Shown here: positions 38,080 through 48,223 of the stretch, piece by piece
Layout: each line of letters begins with the position of its first letter
Position numbering within the stretch: the first letter of the stretch is position 1
NCBI GenBank assembly: GCA_002429115.1
Contig: DIYS01000001.1
Span: 11,041 to 75,040 of the forward strand
DNA from: Saccharicrinis sp. UBA6048
GTDB lineage: Bacteria; Bacteroidota; Bacteroidia; Bacteroidales; Marinilabiliaceae
DNA: 64,000 nucleotides
Reading direction: 5' to 3'
Made by a program: the position numbers and the translations under genes
The notes under the pieces: generated by a model
The model's input: only the letters and a program-made list of their open reading frames with translations
The model's database searches: none
Told to the model about the DNA's origin: nothing

Positions 38080-39714
38080 ATGATCACTCAACCAACAAAG
38101 AGATTTTTCAATTTATTAATAAGGTACAAATCTGTATTAAAGCAGATCTACCTTTATGCCTTTTTTATTGGTATCATCAACCTGACTTTGCCAATTGGTA
38201 TTCAAGCCATCATCAACTACCTTCAAACCGGAGAATTAACTTCAGCCTGGTTTATTTTGGTAGGATTTGTTCTGATAGGTATACTTTTGACCGGTATACT
38301 CCAGGTTTTACAGATTCTTCTCGTTGAAAATGTACAGCAGGATTTGTTTGTCCGTTCAGCATTTGAATTTGCTTATCGCATACCGCGCATCGCTTTTATC
38401 AAGCTAGATACCATTCATGCCCCTGAATTAGTGAATCGTTTTTTCGACACCTTAACCATACAGAAAGGGTTACCGAAGATTCTGATTGACTTTTCACTGG
38501 CTCTGTTCCAGATATTTTTCGGCCTGATTCTATTAACTGTTTATAGTTCCTATTTCGTAATACTTGGTTTTGTATTGGCCAGCCTACTATGGATCATATA
38601 CAAAATAACCGGCAATAAAGGACTAAAAACCAGTCTTGAAGAAAGTAAACACAAATACATCCTGGCCCATTGGCTGGAAGAAATCGCGCGAACGAATGCC
38701 AGTTTCAAATTATTCAATATAAACCGACTCCATCTGAAAATAGCAGACGATGGTGCCGGTAACTATATTGAAGCCCGTCAAAAGCACTTTAAAGTACTTT
38801 TACGTCAATATTGGTTATTTATAGGTTTTAAGCTAACCATTGCAGGCGGATTACTAATTTTGGGCAGTGTACTAGTTTTCCAGGAAAAGATAAATCTTGG
38901 TCAGTTTGTGGCCGCCGAGATTGTTATTATTTTAATTATCAACTCTGTTGAAAAAGTAATACGACTTATTGAGACCATTTATGATGTGCTTACCGGACTT
39001 GAAAAGATTGGTTACATTACAGATTTGGAACTAGATACAGATAAAGGAACTTCCTCAGTCAATGGCAATGAGGGATTATCAGTATCAGCACAGTCTATCT
39101 CAGTTGTCTTTTCTGAAGAAAATAAACCAGTCATCGATAATCTGTCGTTTGATATACGACCAAACGAAAAAGTAGTACTTCAAGGACCATCCGGCAGCGG
39201 CAAATCAGTTCTCACCAAATTGCTTTCAGGCCTTTATACCATTAATAAAGGTGAGTTGCTGATTAATGATATTCCTCTTTCTCATTATAATTTGGATAAT
39301 TATTTTGCGTCCATTGGGGTGAATTTACCAACGAATGAACTGTTCGAAGGCAGTATAAAAGATAATATACTGATGGGACGAGATTTTACTGAATCTCAAC
39401 TTAATGAAATCCTTCAGTTCCTAAGGCTTGATGAATTCATAAATTTTCAGGTTAATGGTATTGATACAATAATGGATAGTGGCGGCAGAAGGTTTCCAAG
39501 AAGCATCATACAAAAAATTCAACTTGCCCGAATTCTAATTCATAAGCCCAAACTTTTAATATTGGAAGAACCCTTACATTTTCTTGAGGAATCAGAAAAA
39601 ATCAGGATTATTGACTACCTCACATCAGATGCATATAAAGCTACAATTATAGTAGTATCCGATTTCGGCTATTGGCAGCAAAAATGCAACCGTACAATTA
39701 ACTTAAACCTATAA
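38080..39714 (+). CDS. ABC-type exporter (permease + ATPase) with degenerate ATPase motifs
   Basis: 544 aa. An N-terminal ABC transmembrane domain (~20-300, six segments expected; YLYAFFIGIINLTLPIGIQAII, WFILVGFVLIGILLTGILQVL) is fused to an NBD (~330-540). Walker A is intact (GPSGSGKS, K375). The signature reads DSGGRRF instead of LSGGQ, Walker B reads LILEEP (E496 for the usual D), and the H-loop position is D528 (VVSDFG). The Q-loop Gln also seems absent (GVNLPTNELF). No C39 peptidase domain. It is followed by HlyD and TolC genes, so a type I secretion exporter. Catalytic strength is doubtful. Confidence 0.85.
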   Translation: MITQPTKRFFNLLIRYKSVLKQIYLYAFFIGIINLTLPIGIQAIINYLQTGELTSAWFILVGFVLIGILLTGILQVLQILLVENVQQDLFVRSAFEFAYRIPRIAFIKLDTIHAPELVNRFFDTLTIQKGLPKILIDFSLALFQIFFGLILLTVYSSYFVILGFVLASLLWIIYKITGNKGLKTSLEESKHKYILAHWLEEIARTNASFKLFNINRLHLKIADDGAGNYIEARQKHFKVLLRQYWLFIGFKLTIAGGLLILGSVLVFQEKINLGQFVAAEIVIILIINSVEKVIRLIETIYDVLTGLEKIGYITDLELDTDKGTSSVNGNEGLSVSAQSISVVFSEENKPVIDNLSFDIRPNEKVVLQGPSGSGKSVLTKLLSGLYTINKGELLINDIPLSHYNLDNYFASIGVNLPTNELFEGSIKDNILMGRDFTESQLNEILQFLRLDEFINFQVNGIDTIMDSGGRRFPRSIIQKIQLARILIHKPKLLILEEPLHFLEESEKIRIIDYLTSDAYKATIIVVSDFGYWQQKCNRTINLNL

Positions 39715-39726
39715 TCCTTTGTAGCC

Positions 39727-41100
39727 ATGTTGAATATATCGAAAAACAGCATTCGTAAATTTATCCGTCTGAGTGATTTTAAATCCTTTGAACTTGTAAA
39801 AAGAAGCCAGGTAAAACAGGCTCCTCTTTATATAATGCTTGGCTGCTTTGTTATACTCATTATTGGATTGTTTTTGCCATGGACACAAAATATAAGTGCC
39901 AAAGGTTATGTAACCACCCGCCAGCCCGAACATCATCCACAGGCGCTGCAATCGGTTATACCAGGTCGCATTGAAAACTGGTTTGTGCGCGAAGGCGACT
40001 TTGTTTACAAAGGTGACACCATCCTTTATATCACCGATGTAAAGAGCGAATATTTTGACCCTAACCTTCTGGAGCGAACCGGTGAACAGTTAGATGCTAA
40101 AAATAAAAGTCTGGAATCGTACGACATCAAAATTGATGCACTCAATAAACAATACGATGCGTTAAAAAAAGCGTATGAATTGAAACGCAAACAGACATTA
40201 CAGAAGTTAAATCAGGCTCAAAATAAAATCCGAATGGATAGCATTGATCTGGCAACTTTAAAAAACAACCTTGAAATTTCCGCCGATCAGTATAAACGAA
40301 CCAAAGAACTATATGACAAAGGCCTGAAAAGCCTATCAGAATTACAGGATAAACAATACAAACAGCAAGAGGCAGAAGCCAATGTCAGTGTGCAACAAAA
40401 TAAACTGATCAACCAGCAGAATACACTGAGCATTTTAAATATCGAATTACTTTCCATAGAACAGGAGTATGCCAATAAACTGGCCAAATCACAATCGGAT
40501 ATGCAAACTGCGGTATCCTCTAAAATGGAAGGTGTGGCCACCATGTCCCGATTACAAAGCACTCTGAGCAATTATAGTGAGCGTCAAAAGTTTTACTACA
40601 TCACTGCTCCACAAACTGGCTACATTACTAAAATTATAACGAAAGGACTTGGGGAAACGGTTAAAGCTGGCGCCGATATTGCGATCATTGTGCCCGATGA
40701 ATACGATTTAGCTGTTGAGATATATCTTAAGCCAAATGATTTACCCTTACTGCATGTTGGTAATCATGTACGACTCCGTTTTGACGGATGGCCTGCCATA
40801 GTGATCAGTGGATGGCCCGAATCATCAACAGGTGTGTTTGGTGGAACCATCGTAGCCATTGATCAGTTTATCAGTGAAAACGGGTTTTACCGTGTATTAA
40901 TAAGCCCTGATGAATCAGAAAAAAGCTGGCCTGATCAGTTACGAGTTGGAGCAGGGGCTGAAGCATTTTTTCTGCTAAGCGAAGTGCCCGTATGGTACGA
41001 GGTATGGCGACAGCTTAATGGATTTCCCGCTCGCTTTTATCAGCCTAAACAAGAAAAGAACGAGTTCAAACGAAAAGCACCCATCAGATCAATTAAGTAA
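39727..41100 (+). CDS. HlyD-family membrane fusion protein
   Basis: 457 aa. One membrane segment at ~32-52 (MLGCFVILIIGLFLPW), a lipoyl-like half motif (VIPGRIENWFVREGDFVYKGDTIL), a long coiled coil at ~95-265, the second half motif (YYITAPQTGYITKIITKGLGETVKAG) and a beta-barrel domain. It links the inner-membrane ABC protein with the TolC-like channel. Starts 12 bp after the ABC gene. Confidence 0.93.
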   Translation: MLNISKNSIRKFIRLSDFKSFELVKRSQVKQAPLYIMLGCFVILIIGLFLPWTQNISAKGYVTTRQPEHHPQALQSVIPGRIENWFVREGDFVYKGDTILYITDVKSEYFDPNLLERTGEQLDAKNKSLESYDIKIDALNKQYDALKKAYELKRKQTLQKLNQAQNKIRMDSIDLATLKNNLEISADQYKRTKELYDKGLKSLSELQDKQYKQQEAEANVSVQQNKLINQQNTLSILNIELLSIEQEYANKLAKSQSDMQTAVSSKMEGVATMSRLQSTLSNYSERQKFYYITAPQTGYITKIITKGLGETVKAGADIAIIVPDEYDLAVEIYLKPNDLPLLHVGNHVRLRFDGWPAIVISGWPESSTGVFGGTIVAIDQFISENGFYRVLISPDESEKSWPDQLRVGAGAEAFFLLSEVPVWYEVWRQLNGFPARFYQPKQEKNEFKRKAPIRSIK

Positions 41101-41139
41101 TGTTGAATACTAAATACAACCGCTAGTGCACTACTGAAA

Positions 41140-42549
41140 ATGAAATTACTAACCACCATAAGAAGCTTCACGATCGTATTATTATCAATCAGTGGATTAA
41201 CGGTATCTGCTCAAACCGATAGCCTTGTATTGAGTTATCAGGAGTATATCAATAATATATTAGCCTATCATCCGGTTGCTCAAAAAGCCCGCCTTAAACT
41301 GCAATATGGCGAAGCACAAATTATGAGTGCCAAAGGAAGCCTTGATCCAACCATTGACGCAAGCTGGAACAGTAAAGAGCTAGATAACAAACGCTACTAT
41401 GAAAAGCTAAAAACAAAACTTAAGTTTCCGACAAGTCTGGGCATTGCCTTCACAGGTGGCTATGAGAATAATGACGGCCAATACCTTAATCCTGAAAATA
41501 AAACGGATGAATATGGTTTGTGGAACCTTGGTATTGAAGTGGATGTATTAAATGGATTATTAGCCAACGAAAGAAACACAGCCATTCGTCAGGCACGCGA
41601 ATACCAATACCTTTCGGAAAACGAACAAAACATCCTGTTAAATGATTTGCTTTATAATGCCTTATACGCTTATCATACATGGCAAATGTATTATTACTCG
41701 ATGGAGGTGCTAAATGAAAATATTGCCATCGCCCATAATAACTTTGTAAACACACGCAAAGCCTTTGGTGCAGGAGAAAAAACAGCGATTGATACGCTCG
41801 AGGCTGGCATTGTTTACCAGGAGGCCATTGGTTTGTTTAATAAGAATGATATATATCTTATTAAGGCACGGCAAGCGGTGGAGAATTATTTATGGTTCGA
41901 ACTAAAACCTCTTATGCTTCAGCCCGATTCGAAACCAGAAAACTACGAAAAACTTTACAACACAACATGGACTGAACTAGATTCGGTACTTATTAGTAAA
42001 CATCCTTCTATTTTATCAGCCATCAATAAATTAAGCATTTCTGAAATTGAGCAACGCCTCAAACGCGAAAAGCTAAAACCTAAACTCAAGCTGAAATACA
42101 ACGCCTTGCTAACTACCTCGGATAACATTCATATTCATGAGTTTGACTTATCAAATTACCAGCTGGGAATTGGTTTTTCAATGCCCCTGTTCCTCAGAAG
42201 TGAAAGAGCTGAAGTACAAAAAGGTAAGTTAAAGATTCAAGAGCAGGAATTAGATTTGATCTATAAGAAAAATGAACTCTACAACAAAGCTAAAGCAAGC
42301 TGGCAGCAACAAGCTATATTAAAAGAACAAATCACGATTTATAATCAAAATGCCATTAACTACGAGCGCTTGCTCAATGGTGAAAATGAAAAATTCAGGT
42401 ATGGTGAGAGTTCCGTTTTTCTGCTCAATAAACGACAAGAAAAGTACATAGACGGAAAACTCAAATTAGCGGAAGCCTATGTGAAATTTCAACTGGAAGT
42501 ACTCAATTATCTTTACTTGTCAAACCAATTATTCACTGACGAAAATTAG
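41140..42549 (+). CDS. TolC-family outer membrane efflux protein
   Basis: 469 aa with signal peptide ending TVSAQ. Two long helical hairpin regions and strand segments (LNGLLANERNTAIRQAREY, FSMPLFLRSERAEVQKGKL) are typical of TolC/OEP proteins. Third gene of the secretion set, 40 bp after the HlyD gene. No substrate gene with a known secretion signal is adjacent. Confidence 0.92.
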   Translation: MKLLTTIRSFTIVLLSISGLTVSAQTDSLVLSYQEYINNILAYHPVAQKARLKLQYGEAQIMSAKGSLDPTIDASWNSKELDNKRYYEKLKTKLKFPTSLGIAFTGGYENNDGQYLNPENKTDEYGLWNLGIEVDVLNGLLANERNTAIRQAREYQYLSENEQNILLNDLLYNALYAYHTWQMYYYSMEVLNENIAIAHNNFVNTRKAFGAGEKTAIDTLEAGIVYQEAIGLFNKNDIYLIKARQAVENYLWFELKPLMLQPDSKPENYEKLYNTTWTELDSVLISKHPSILSAINKLSISEIEQRLKREKLKPKLKLKYNALLTTSDNIHIHEFDLSNYQLGIGFSMPLFLRSERAEVQKGKLKIQEQELDLIYKKNELYNKAKASWQQQAILKEQITIYNQNAINYERLLNGENEKFRYGESSVFLLNKRQEKYIDGKLKLAEAYVKFQLEVLNYLYLSNQLFTDEN

Positions 42550-42590
42550 CGGCTATCCCATAGAGTTCATCAATAAAAATAGGCTGCCAT

Positions 42591-43187
42591 TTATACCTTA
42601 ACTTCTTCGGGCTTAATTAAACCATGCATAACCGCGTAAACAGTTAATCCCGCAATGGTCTTTATACCGAGTTTTTCGGTAATGTTCTTACGGTGAGAGA
42701 TAACTGTGTTAATGCTGATATATAATTTATCGGCTATCTCCTTATTGGCATAACCTAAGGCCACATTTTTTAAAACATCAACTTCACGCTCACTTAGTAA
42801 GGCTGAGTTTTCTGAGTCATTAATATCCTTGTTTTGCTCATAAAAGAAACTCTGAAATTTGTCCAAAATCTCTTGCCGACTATCATCTTGCGAAATATAA
42901 CTAACGTGCGAATCGGAATACTTTTTATCATCTGAAAGAACCAAAAATCTGGTACACGGGCACTGCAACCTGATTTTTCTAATCGCTTTATTTTCTATTT
43001 TATTAAAAATGTCATGATCAAATATTATGAAGTCGATGTCTCTATTCTCTTGCAAACATTTTAGGGTCGAATCAACGGAATTAACTTCAAACAAATCAGG
43101 CTCTATCCCAATAACGCTTAGTATTGTTTTTACTCCCAGACGATGGATAAAGTGACGTTCTGCAATACATACTTTTGCTTTCTTCAT
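42591..43187 (-). CDS. LuxR/NarL-type response regulator with atypical receiver
   Basis: 198 aa from ATG 43187; the frame opens at a TTG at 43211 inside the upstream gene. The C-terminal LuxR HTH at ~135-190 is canonical (LSEREVDVLKNVALGYANKEIADKLYISINTVISHRKNI split over the helices). The receiver at ~3-115 keeps a candidate phosphoacceptor Asp (FIIFDHDIF), but its acidic pocket reads AERHF where DDH is usual, so phosphorylation is uncertain. It lies 1 bp after the hemerythrin-like gene, suggesting the two act together. Confidence 0.85.
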   Translation of the reverse strand: MKKAKVCIAERHFIHRLGVKTILSVIGIEPDLFEVNSVDSTLKCLQENRDIDFIIFDHDIFNKIENKAIRKIRLQCPCTRFLVLSDDKKYSDSHVSYISQDDSRQEILDKFQSFFYEQNKDINDSENSALLSEREVDVLKNVALGYANKEIADKLYISINTVISHRKNITEKLGIKTIAGLTVYAVMHGLIKPEEVKV

Positions 43188-43188
43188 A

Positions 43189-43944
43189 TTACTTTCTATT
43201 GCAGTTTTCAAGCACCTGTTTTTCTAATAACTTAACTTTTGGCACCAACACTTTATCCTCAATTCGTGTATGATCTTCAAGATCAGATTCAAGTCTGAAC
43301 AACTCAAAAAGTAATTTTTGGCATACATCTTTACACACCAATGGTGGCAGATATCTAATAATTAAGTTCTTCAGATCGCTGAGTTTCAACTCAACATTTT
43401 CATGATTATTGGCATATTGATCAATGGGCTTGCTTTCGATTATTTGTAATACATCATCCGAAATACAGTTGCTTTCTATCGCTTTTTCAAGCAACTCAAC
43501 ATAGGGAAAAACATCAGTATCCTCCCGGTTTAAATGGTTAATCAATTCAATTTTATACTCAGCAAAGAAATCGCTTAAAAGATCAATATTCTTCCGATTA
43601 TCAACTGTTACTTCTTGTTTTATTTGGCTGATATACGACTCTATTTCAGGTAGCTTAACATTAAGATAATAGGTATGTGTATTGGATAAATACTTAATGA
43701 TCAATGATGCCTTGAAATTTTGCAATTGCTCCTGGGGGAAGTAATCATGATTGTGGTATGAGTTGATTATCTCGATAAAAAAAGACGTATTAATCGCATA
43801 ATCTTCACAAACCTCAGAAACTGTTTTATTACCAAAACCATACTCAATACCGAACCTACCAATTATTGGGATCAATCGATAATCGAGATGTATTATATCT
43901 GCCATTTTCATCTTGGCAGTCAGTGGCAACTTATTATTCATCAT
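43189..43944 (-). CDS. hemerythrin HHE domain protein with ScdA_N-like N terminus
   Basis: 251 aa. N-terminal ~15-60 resembles DUF542/ScdA_N (FGIEYGFGNKTVSEVCEDY), but the family's Cys before the Gly-rich turn is replaced by Tyr. The rest is a four-helix HHE fold with metal-ligand-like His/Glu: SNTHTYY, LINHLNREDTDVFPYVE, NNHENVE and LEDHTRIEDKVLVPKV. Di-iron hemerythrins bind O2 or NO or repair Fe-S clusters. Directly followed by a LuxR regulator, it is a likely oxygen/NO sensor module. The 338-bp region upstream holds only the terminator at 44230. Confidence 0.85.
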   Translation of the reverse strand: MMNNKLPLTAKMKMADIIHLDYRLIPIIGRFGIEYGFGNKTVSEVCEDYAINTSFFIEIINSYHNHDYFPQEQLQNFKASLIIKYLSNTHTYYLNVKLPEIESYISQIKQEVTVDNRKNIDLLSDFFAEYKIELINHLNREDTDVFPYVELLEKAIESNCISDDVLQIIESKPIDQYANNHENVELKLSDLKNLIIRYLPPLVCKDVCQKLLFELFRLESDLEDHTRIEDKVLVPKVKLLEKQVLENCNRK

Positions 43945-44229
43945 TCCCTCAGATATAATAACATTTACATATTACACAAATCCTTCGCCTTATATAACCA
44001 ACTGTATATATACTTATTGAGCCATAAATAAACAGTTAATCTGAAACCTATTTCTTATTTCAGATGTAATAGTTCCTCCTAAAGTGATCAGTGTGCTGGC
44101 ATTGGTTTGTGTTGACATCAAAAGTATACATCAGCACGCTTATTTAAAATCACCATTTGTTATGAATTTAACCGGAAAATGAAGCGTACAATAGTCAATT
44201 GTTAGGATACAAAAGGAAAATTGATGGTA

Positions 44230-44263
44230 CAAAAAAAGCAGCTACCAAAAGGCAACTGCTTTC
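44230..44263 (-). terminator. intrinsic terminator of the Na/Pi cotransporter gene
   Basis: On the minus strand a 12-bp stem (AAAGCAG ... CTGCTTT, two G-T pairs, TTTT loop) is followed by a seven-T run, 20-50 bp after the stop codon. Confidence 0.9.
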
Positions 44264-44282
44264 ATCGAAATCATATTTTTAA

Positions 44283-45974
44283 TTAACCGTTAACTTCAGA
44301 TAAAGCTTCGGTTACGTTAATTGCATAATCCGCTAATTTCTCACACTCAGAAAACAGATCATTAAAAATAATGCCTGCTTCATAAGTATAGACACCATTT
44401 TTAAAATTATCGAGATGCTCAACCTTCAATTGATTGCGATAATTATTGATTTCATCCTCTATCTGTTGAGCTTTTGTCAAATGAATATCCTCATTTGTAT
44501 CATTAAGGTTTGAGACCATAATATCCAAGGCTTCATCGACCAGCGAAAACATCAATTCTAACTTATTCAAAATATCATCACTGAATTTCACTTTAGCATT
44601 GCGCATCCGGTTAATGGTCTTAGCCAGGTTATAGTTACAATCGCCAATGCTTTCCAGGTCATCCACCAGTTTAAGCATCGAACGAACACGCTTACGGCCT
44701 AAATCACTCAATTTACCATGATTGACCTGTGCCAGGTAATTGGCAATTTCAACCTCAATGTTGTCACAAATACCTTCGTACTTTTCAATGCGGGCAAACT
44801 GCTTGCTAAACTTACTGTCTTTGTTCTGGTTCATTAATTTCTTAATAAAACCAAACATTTTTTTGCTATGCTTACCAAACGAGTGTACCTCTTTACGTGC
44901 CTGAAGAATGGACAGTTCCGAAGTCGATAACATACCGGTGGTAATAAACTTCAACCTGAACTCTTCCTCTTCTATTTCAGAAGCTGGTACCATTTTAATA
45001 ACTGCTTTATTAAACAGTGGCACAAACCATATAAATAGTAGTACATTAATTACATTGAAAGAAGTATGGAAAATAGATAAAGCCGTTGGAACGGCTGCTA
45101 CTGATTCACTTGGTGAAACACCATTATGAGAAGTGATCAATTGATCAATGCCATTAACAAACCATGGGAATACGGCCAACATCCACATCACACCAAATAT
45201 ATTAAATAGGAAGTGTACACGTGCGGCCCGTTTAGCTGATACATTACCCACCGCAGCGGCAATATTAGCTGTAATAGTGGTTCCAATGTTTTCTCCCATT
45301 ACCATAGCTGCAGCCAGGTGGAACGGTATCCAGCCCTGGTTACACATCACAAATGTGAGTGCCATTGTAGCACTTGATGATTGAATTACCACTGTTAAAA
45401 TCGTTCCTATAAACAGGAAAATAATGGTGGATCCAAAGCCCAGGTTGGTATAATGCTGCAGGAAGCTTAATATTTCCGGATTCTCCTTGATATTAGGTAC
45501 CGAACCTTTTAAATACTCCAATCCTAAAAATAATAGCGCGAACCCAACTATAAACTCACCCCAGGAGCGGCGACTTGAATTCTTAGAAAAAATCAATGGC
45601 AAACCTAAACCTATCATTGGCAGGGCATAGGCACTAATCTTCACCTTAAATCCCAATAAGGTAATCATCCAGCCCGTAATGGTTGTACCAATATTGGCAC
45701 CCATAATAACACCAATTGACTCAACAAGCGACATGAGGCCGGCATTTACAAAACTTACGACCATCACTGTTGTTGCTGATGATGATTGAATGATAGCAGT
45801 CACCAAAAAGCCTGTAATAACACCAAAGAACCGATTTGATGTCATGGCCGACAAAATCTTACGCATACGAGCACCGGCTACTTTTTGTAGCGCCTCGCTC
45901 ATCATTTTCATCCCGAAAAGAAATAACCCTAATGATCCAATCAGGGTTAAAAGATCAAATAATGAATAATTCAT
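44283..45974 (-). CDS. Na+/phosphate cotransporter, NptA family with PhoU-like tail
   Basis: 563 aa. Two inverted Na/Pi-cotransporter repeats, each with the QSSSAT motif (IIQSSSATTVMV ~63, VIQSSSATMAL ~200), nine to ten membrane helices up to ~320. A C-terminal helical PhoU-like domain (~350-560; LVDDLESIGDCNYNLAKTINRM) completes it. It imports phosphate with sodium at the inner membrane; the PhoU part probably regulates it. Monocistronic. Confidence 0.95.
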   Translation of the reverse strand: MNYSLFDLLTLIGSLGLFLFGMKMMSEALQKVAGARMRKILSAMTSNRFFGVITGFLVTAIIQSSSATTVMVVSFVNAGLMSLVESIGVIMGANIGTTITGWMITLLGFKVKISAYALPMIGLGLPLIFSKNSSRRSWGEFIVGFALLFLGLEYLKGSVPNIKENPEILSFLQHYTNLGFGSTIIFLFIGTILTVVIQSSSATMALTFVMCNQGWIPFHLAAAMVMGENIGTTITANIAAAVGNVSAKRAARVHFLFNIFGVMWMLAVFPWFVNGIDQLITSHNGVSPSESVAAVPTALSIFHTSFNVINVLLFIWFVPLFNKAVIKMVPASEIEEEEFRLKFITTGMLSTSELSILQARKEVHSFGKHSKKMFGFIKKLMNQNKDSKFSKQFARIEKYEGICDNIEVEIANYLAQVNHGKLSDLGRKRVRSMLKLVDDLESIGDCNYNLAKTINRMRNAKVKFSDDILNKLELMFSLVDEALDIMVSNLNDTNEDIHLTKAQQIEDEINNYRNQLKVEHLDNFKNGVYTYEAGIIFNDLFSECEKLADYAINVTEALSEVNG

Positions 45975-46157
45975 AATTACCAGTAATCAAAGAGGATATC
46001 TATCCCAAAAAATTATTATTTCCCGACATTAAAATTCGATGCCAAAGATGTCACTTTTTTTCTAGCTGGTAATAATTAGTTAAGAATTAATTAACTATTT
46101 TTTAATATTGAAGATGAGAAATGAAAGCATCTTTGAAATATTGATTGATACCAAAAT

Positions 46158-46215
46158 AAAATGATTGATTCCAGCACAAAATTCTTATTAAAATTGTACT
46201 AAAATCAATCATTTT
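46158..46215. repeat. 13-bp perfect inverted repeat
   Basis: AAAATGATTGATT (46158-46170) and its exact complement AATCAATCATTTT (46203-46215) with a 32-nt loop. In the 617-bp gap between the Na/Pi gene and the met leader. Role unknown. Confidence 0.55.
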
Positions 46216-46378
46216 ATCAATACATCACTTTGGGTGTTCAACTAAGAACTAAAAGTGTGATCAACGATAAAACTAAAACCTGAAAAATTAAGAACCTGAT
46301 AGGTACATCAATCATTCTTAAGCGGTCTCTTAAGGTAAGTAAATGTCGCGCTATTGCAGCCATTTCAATAAAATTTGG

Positions 46379-46395
46379 GTTGACACAATGTCAAC
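46379..46395. promoter_or_regulatory. operator-like perfect palindrome
   Basis: GTTGACACAATGTCAAC: 7-bp arms with a 3-nt centre. It lies 175 bp upstream of the predicted met promoter. Looks like a dimeric regulator site; the regulator is not known. Confidence 0.45.
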
Positions 46396-46552
46396 AGTTA
46401 GGATTATGTTGTTTATTACTCTATTGCAAGACGCAAATTAATACAAATTGGTTGCGTTATCAATAATGATTTTTATCACTCGTAATAGTATCCTATTAAA
46501 TTTCCAGTTATGGTATTACTTTCATCTCATCGTAAAATTAATCACCAAATGA

Positions 46553-46580
46553 TTTGAGAATAAAGAGCAAATTATCTTTA
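46553..46580 (+). promoter_or_regulatory. candidate promoter of the met leader/metY transcript
   Basis: TTTG (46553-46556), 16-nt spacer, TATCTTTA (46573-46580, one mismatch to TAnnTTTG). Transcription would start just before the leader ATG at 46592. Confidence 0.45.
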
Positions 46581-46591
46581 TTTGTAACGCA

Positions 46592-46693
46592 ATGAAAGCA
46601 AATTTATTTCATATCGCTTCTACTTCTATTAATGAAAATATTCTGAACCAGAATATTTCTCATATGATGATGTGCATGATGATGACACGTTAA
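46592..46693 (+). CDS. Met/Cys-run leader peptide (predicted attenuator)
   Basis: A 33-codon ORF, ATG 46592 to TAA 46693, ends HMMMCMMMTR: six Met codons and one Cys codon within seven codons, immediately before the stop. It lies 104 bp upstream of metY, whose pathway makes methionine and uses reduced sulfur. Ribosome stalling at the Met/Cys run when charged tRNA is scarce would change folding of the following RNA. Upstream codons (MKANLFHIASTSI) are ordinary. The match of codon run and downstream pathway makes chance unlikely. Confidence 0.78.
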   Translation: MKANLFHIASTSINENILNQNISHMMMCMMMTR

Positions 46694-46753
46694 GTGTCCT
46701 GACGCATCGTATCTGATAATAAAAAACATAGTACAGACCGGTGCGTCGAGCAC
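46684..46753 (+). promoter_or_regulatory. competing stem-loops after the leader ORF
   Basis: GACAC/GTGTC (46684-46698) overlaps the leader stop. GACGCA (46701-46706) pairs with TGCGTC (46742-46747), and the latter also lies inside an alternative GTGC-GTCGA-GCAC hairpin (46741-46753). Mutually exclusive pairings fit an attenuation switch, but no T-run terminator is seen, so control could act on translation or use a factor. Confidence 0.5.
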
Positions 46754-46785
46754 GGGTAGAGGTTAAGAAAGAACATTAACCATAA

Positions 46786-48093
<1,308 letters not shown>

Positions 48094-48109
48094 ATCAATC
48101 TCAGGTTAT

Positions 48110-48150
48110 CAGACCATTCTGTATTAAAAAAATATTGAATGGTCTGTTTA
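48110..48150 (+). terminator. hairpin between metY and hom
   Basis: AGACCATTC (48111-48119) pairs with GAATGGTCT (48137-48145) and is followed by GTTTATT. Possibly a partial terminator, since hom starts 75 bp later on the same strand. Confidence 0.6.
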
Positions 48151-48223
48151 TTGCCTTATTTTTATGGCGCAAAACAAAATTGACCACCGGACAATATTTC
48201 ATTGTTCGAATAAAAAGATAACC

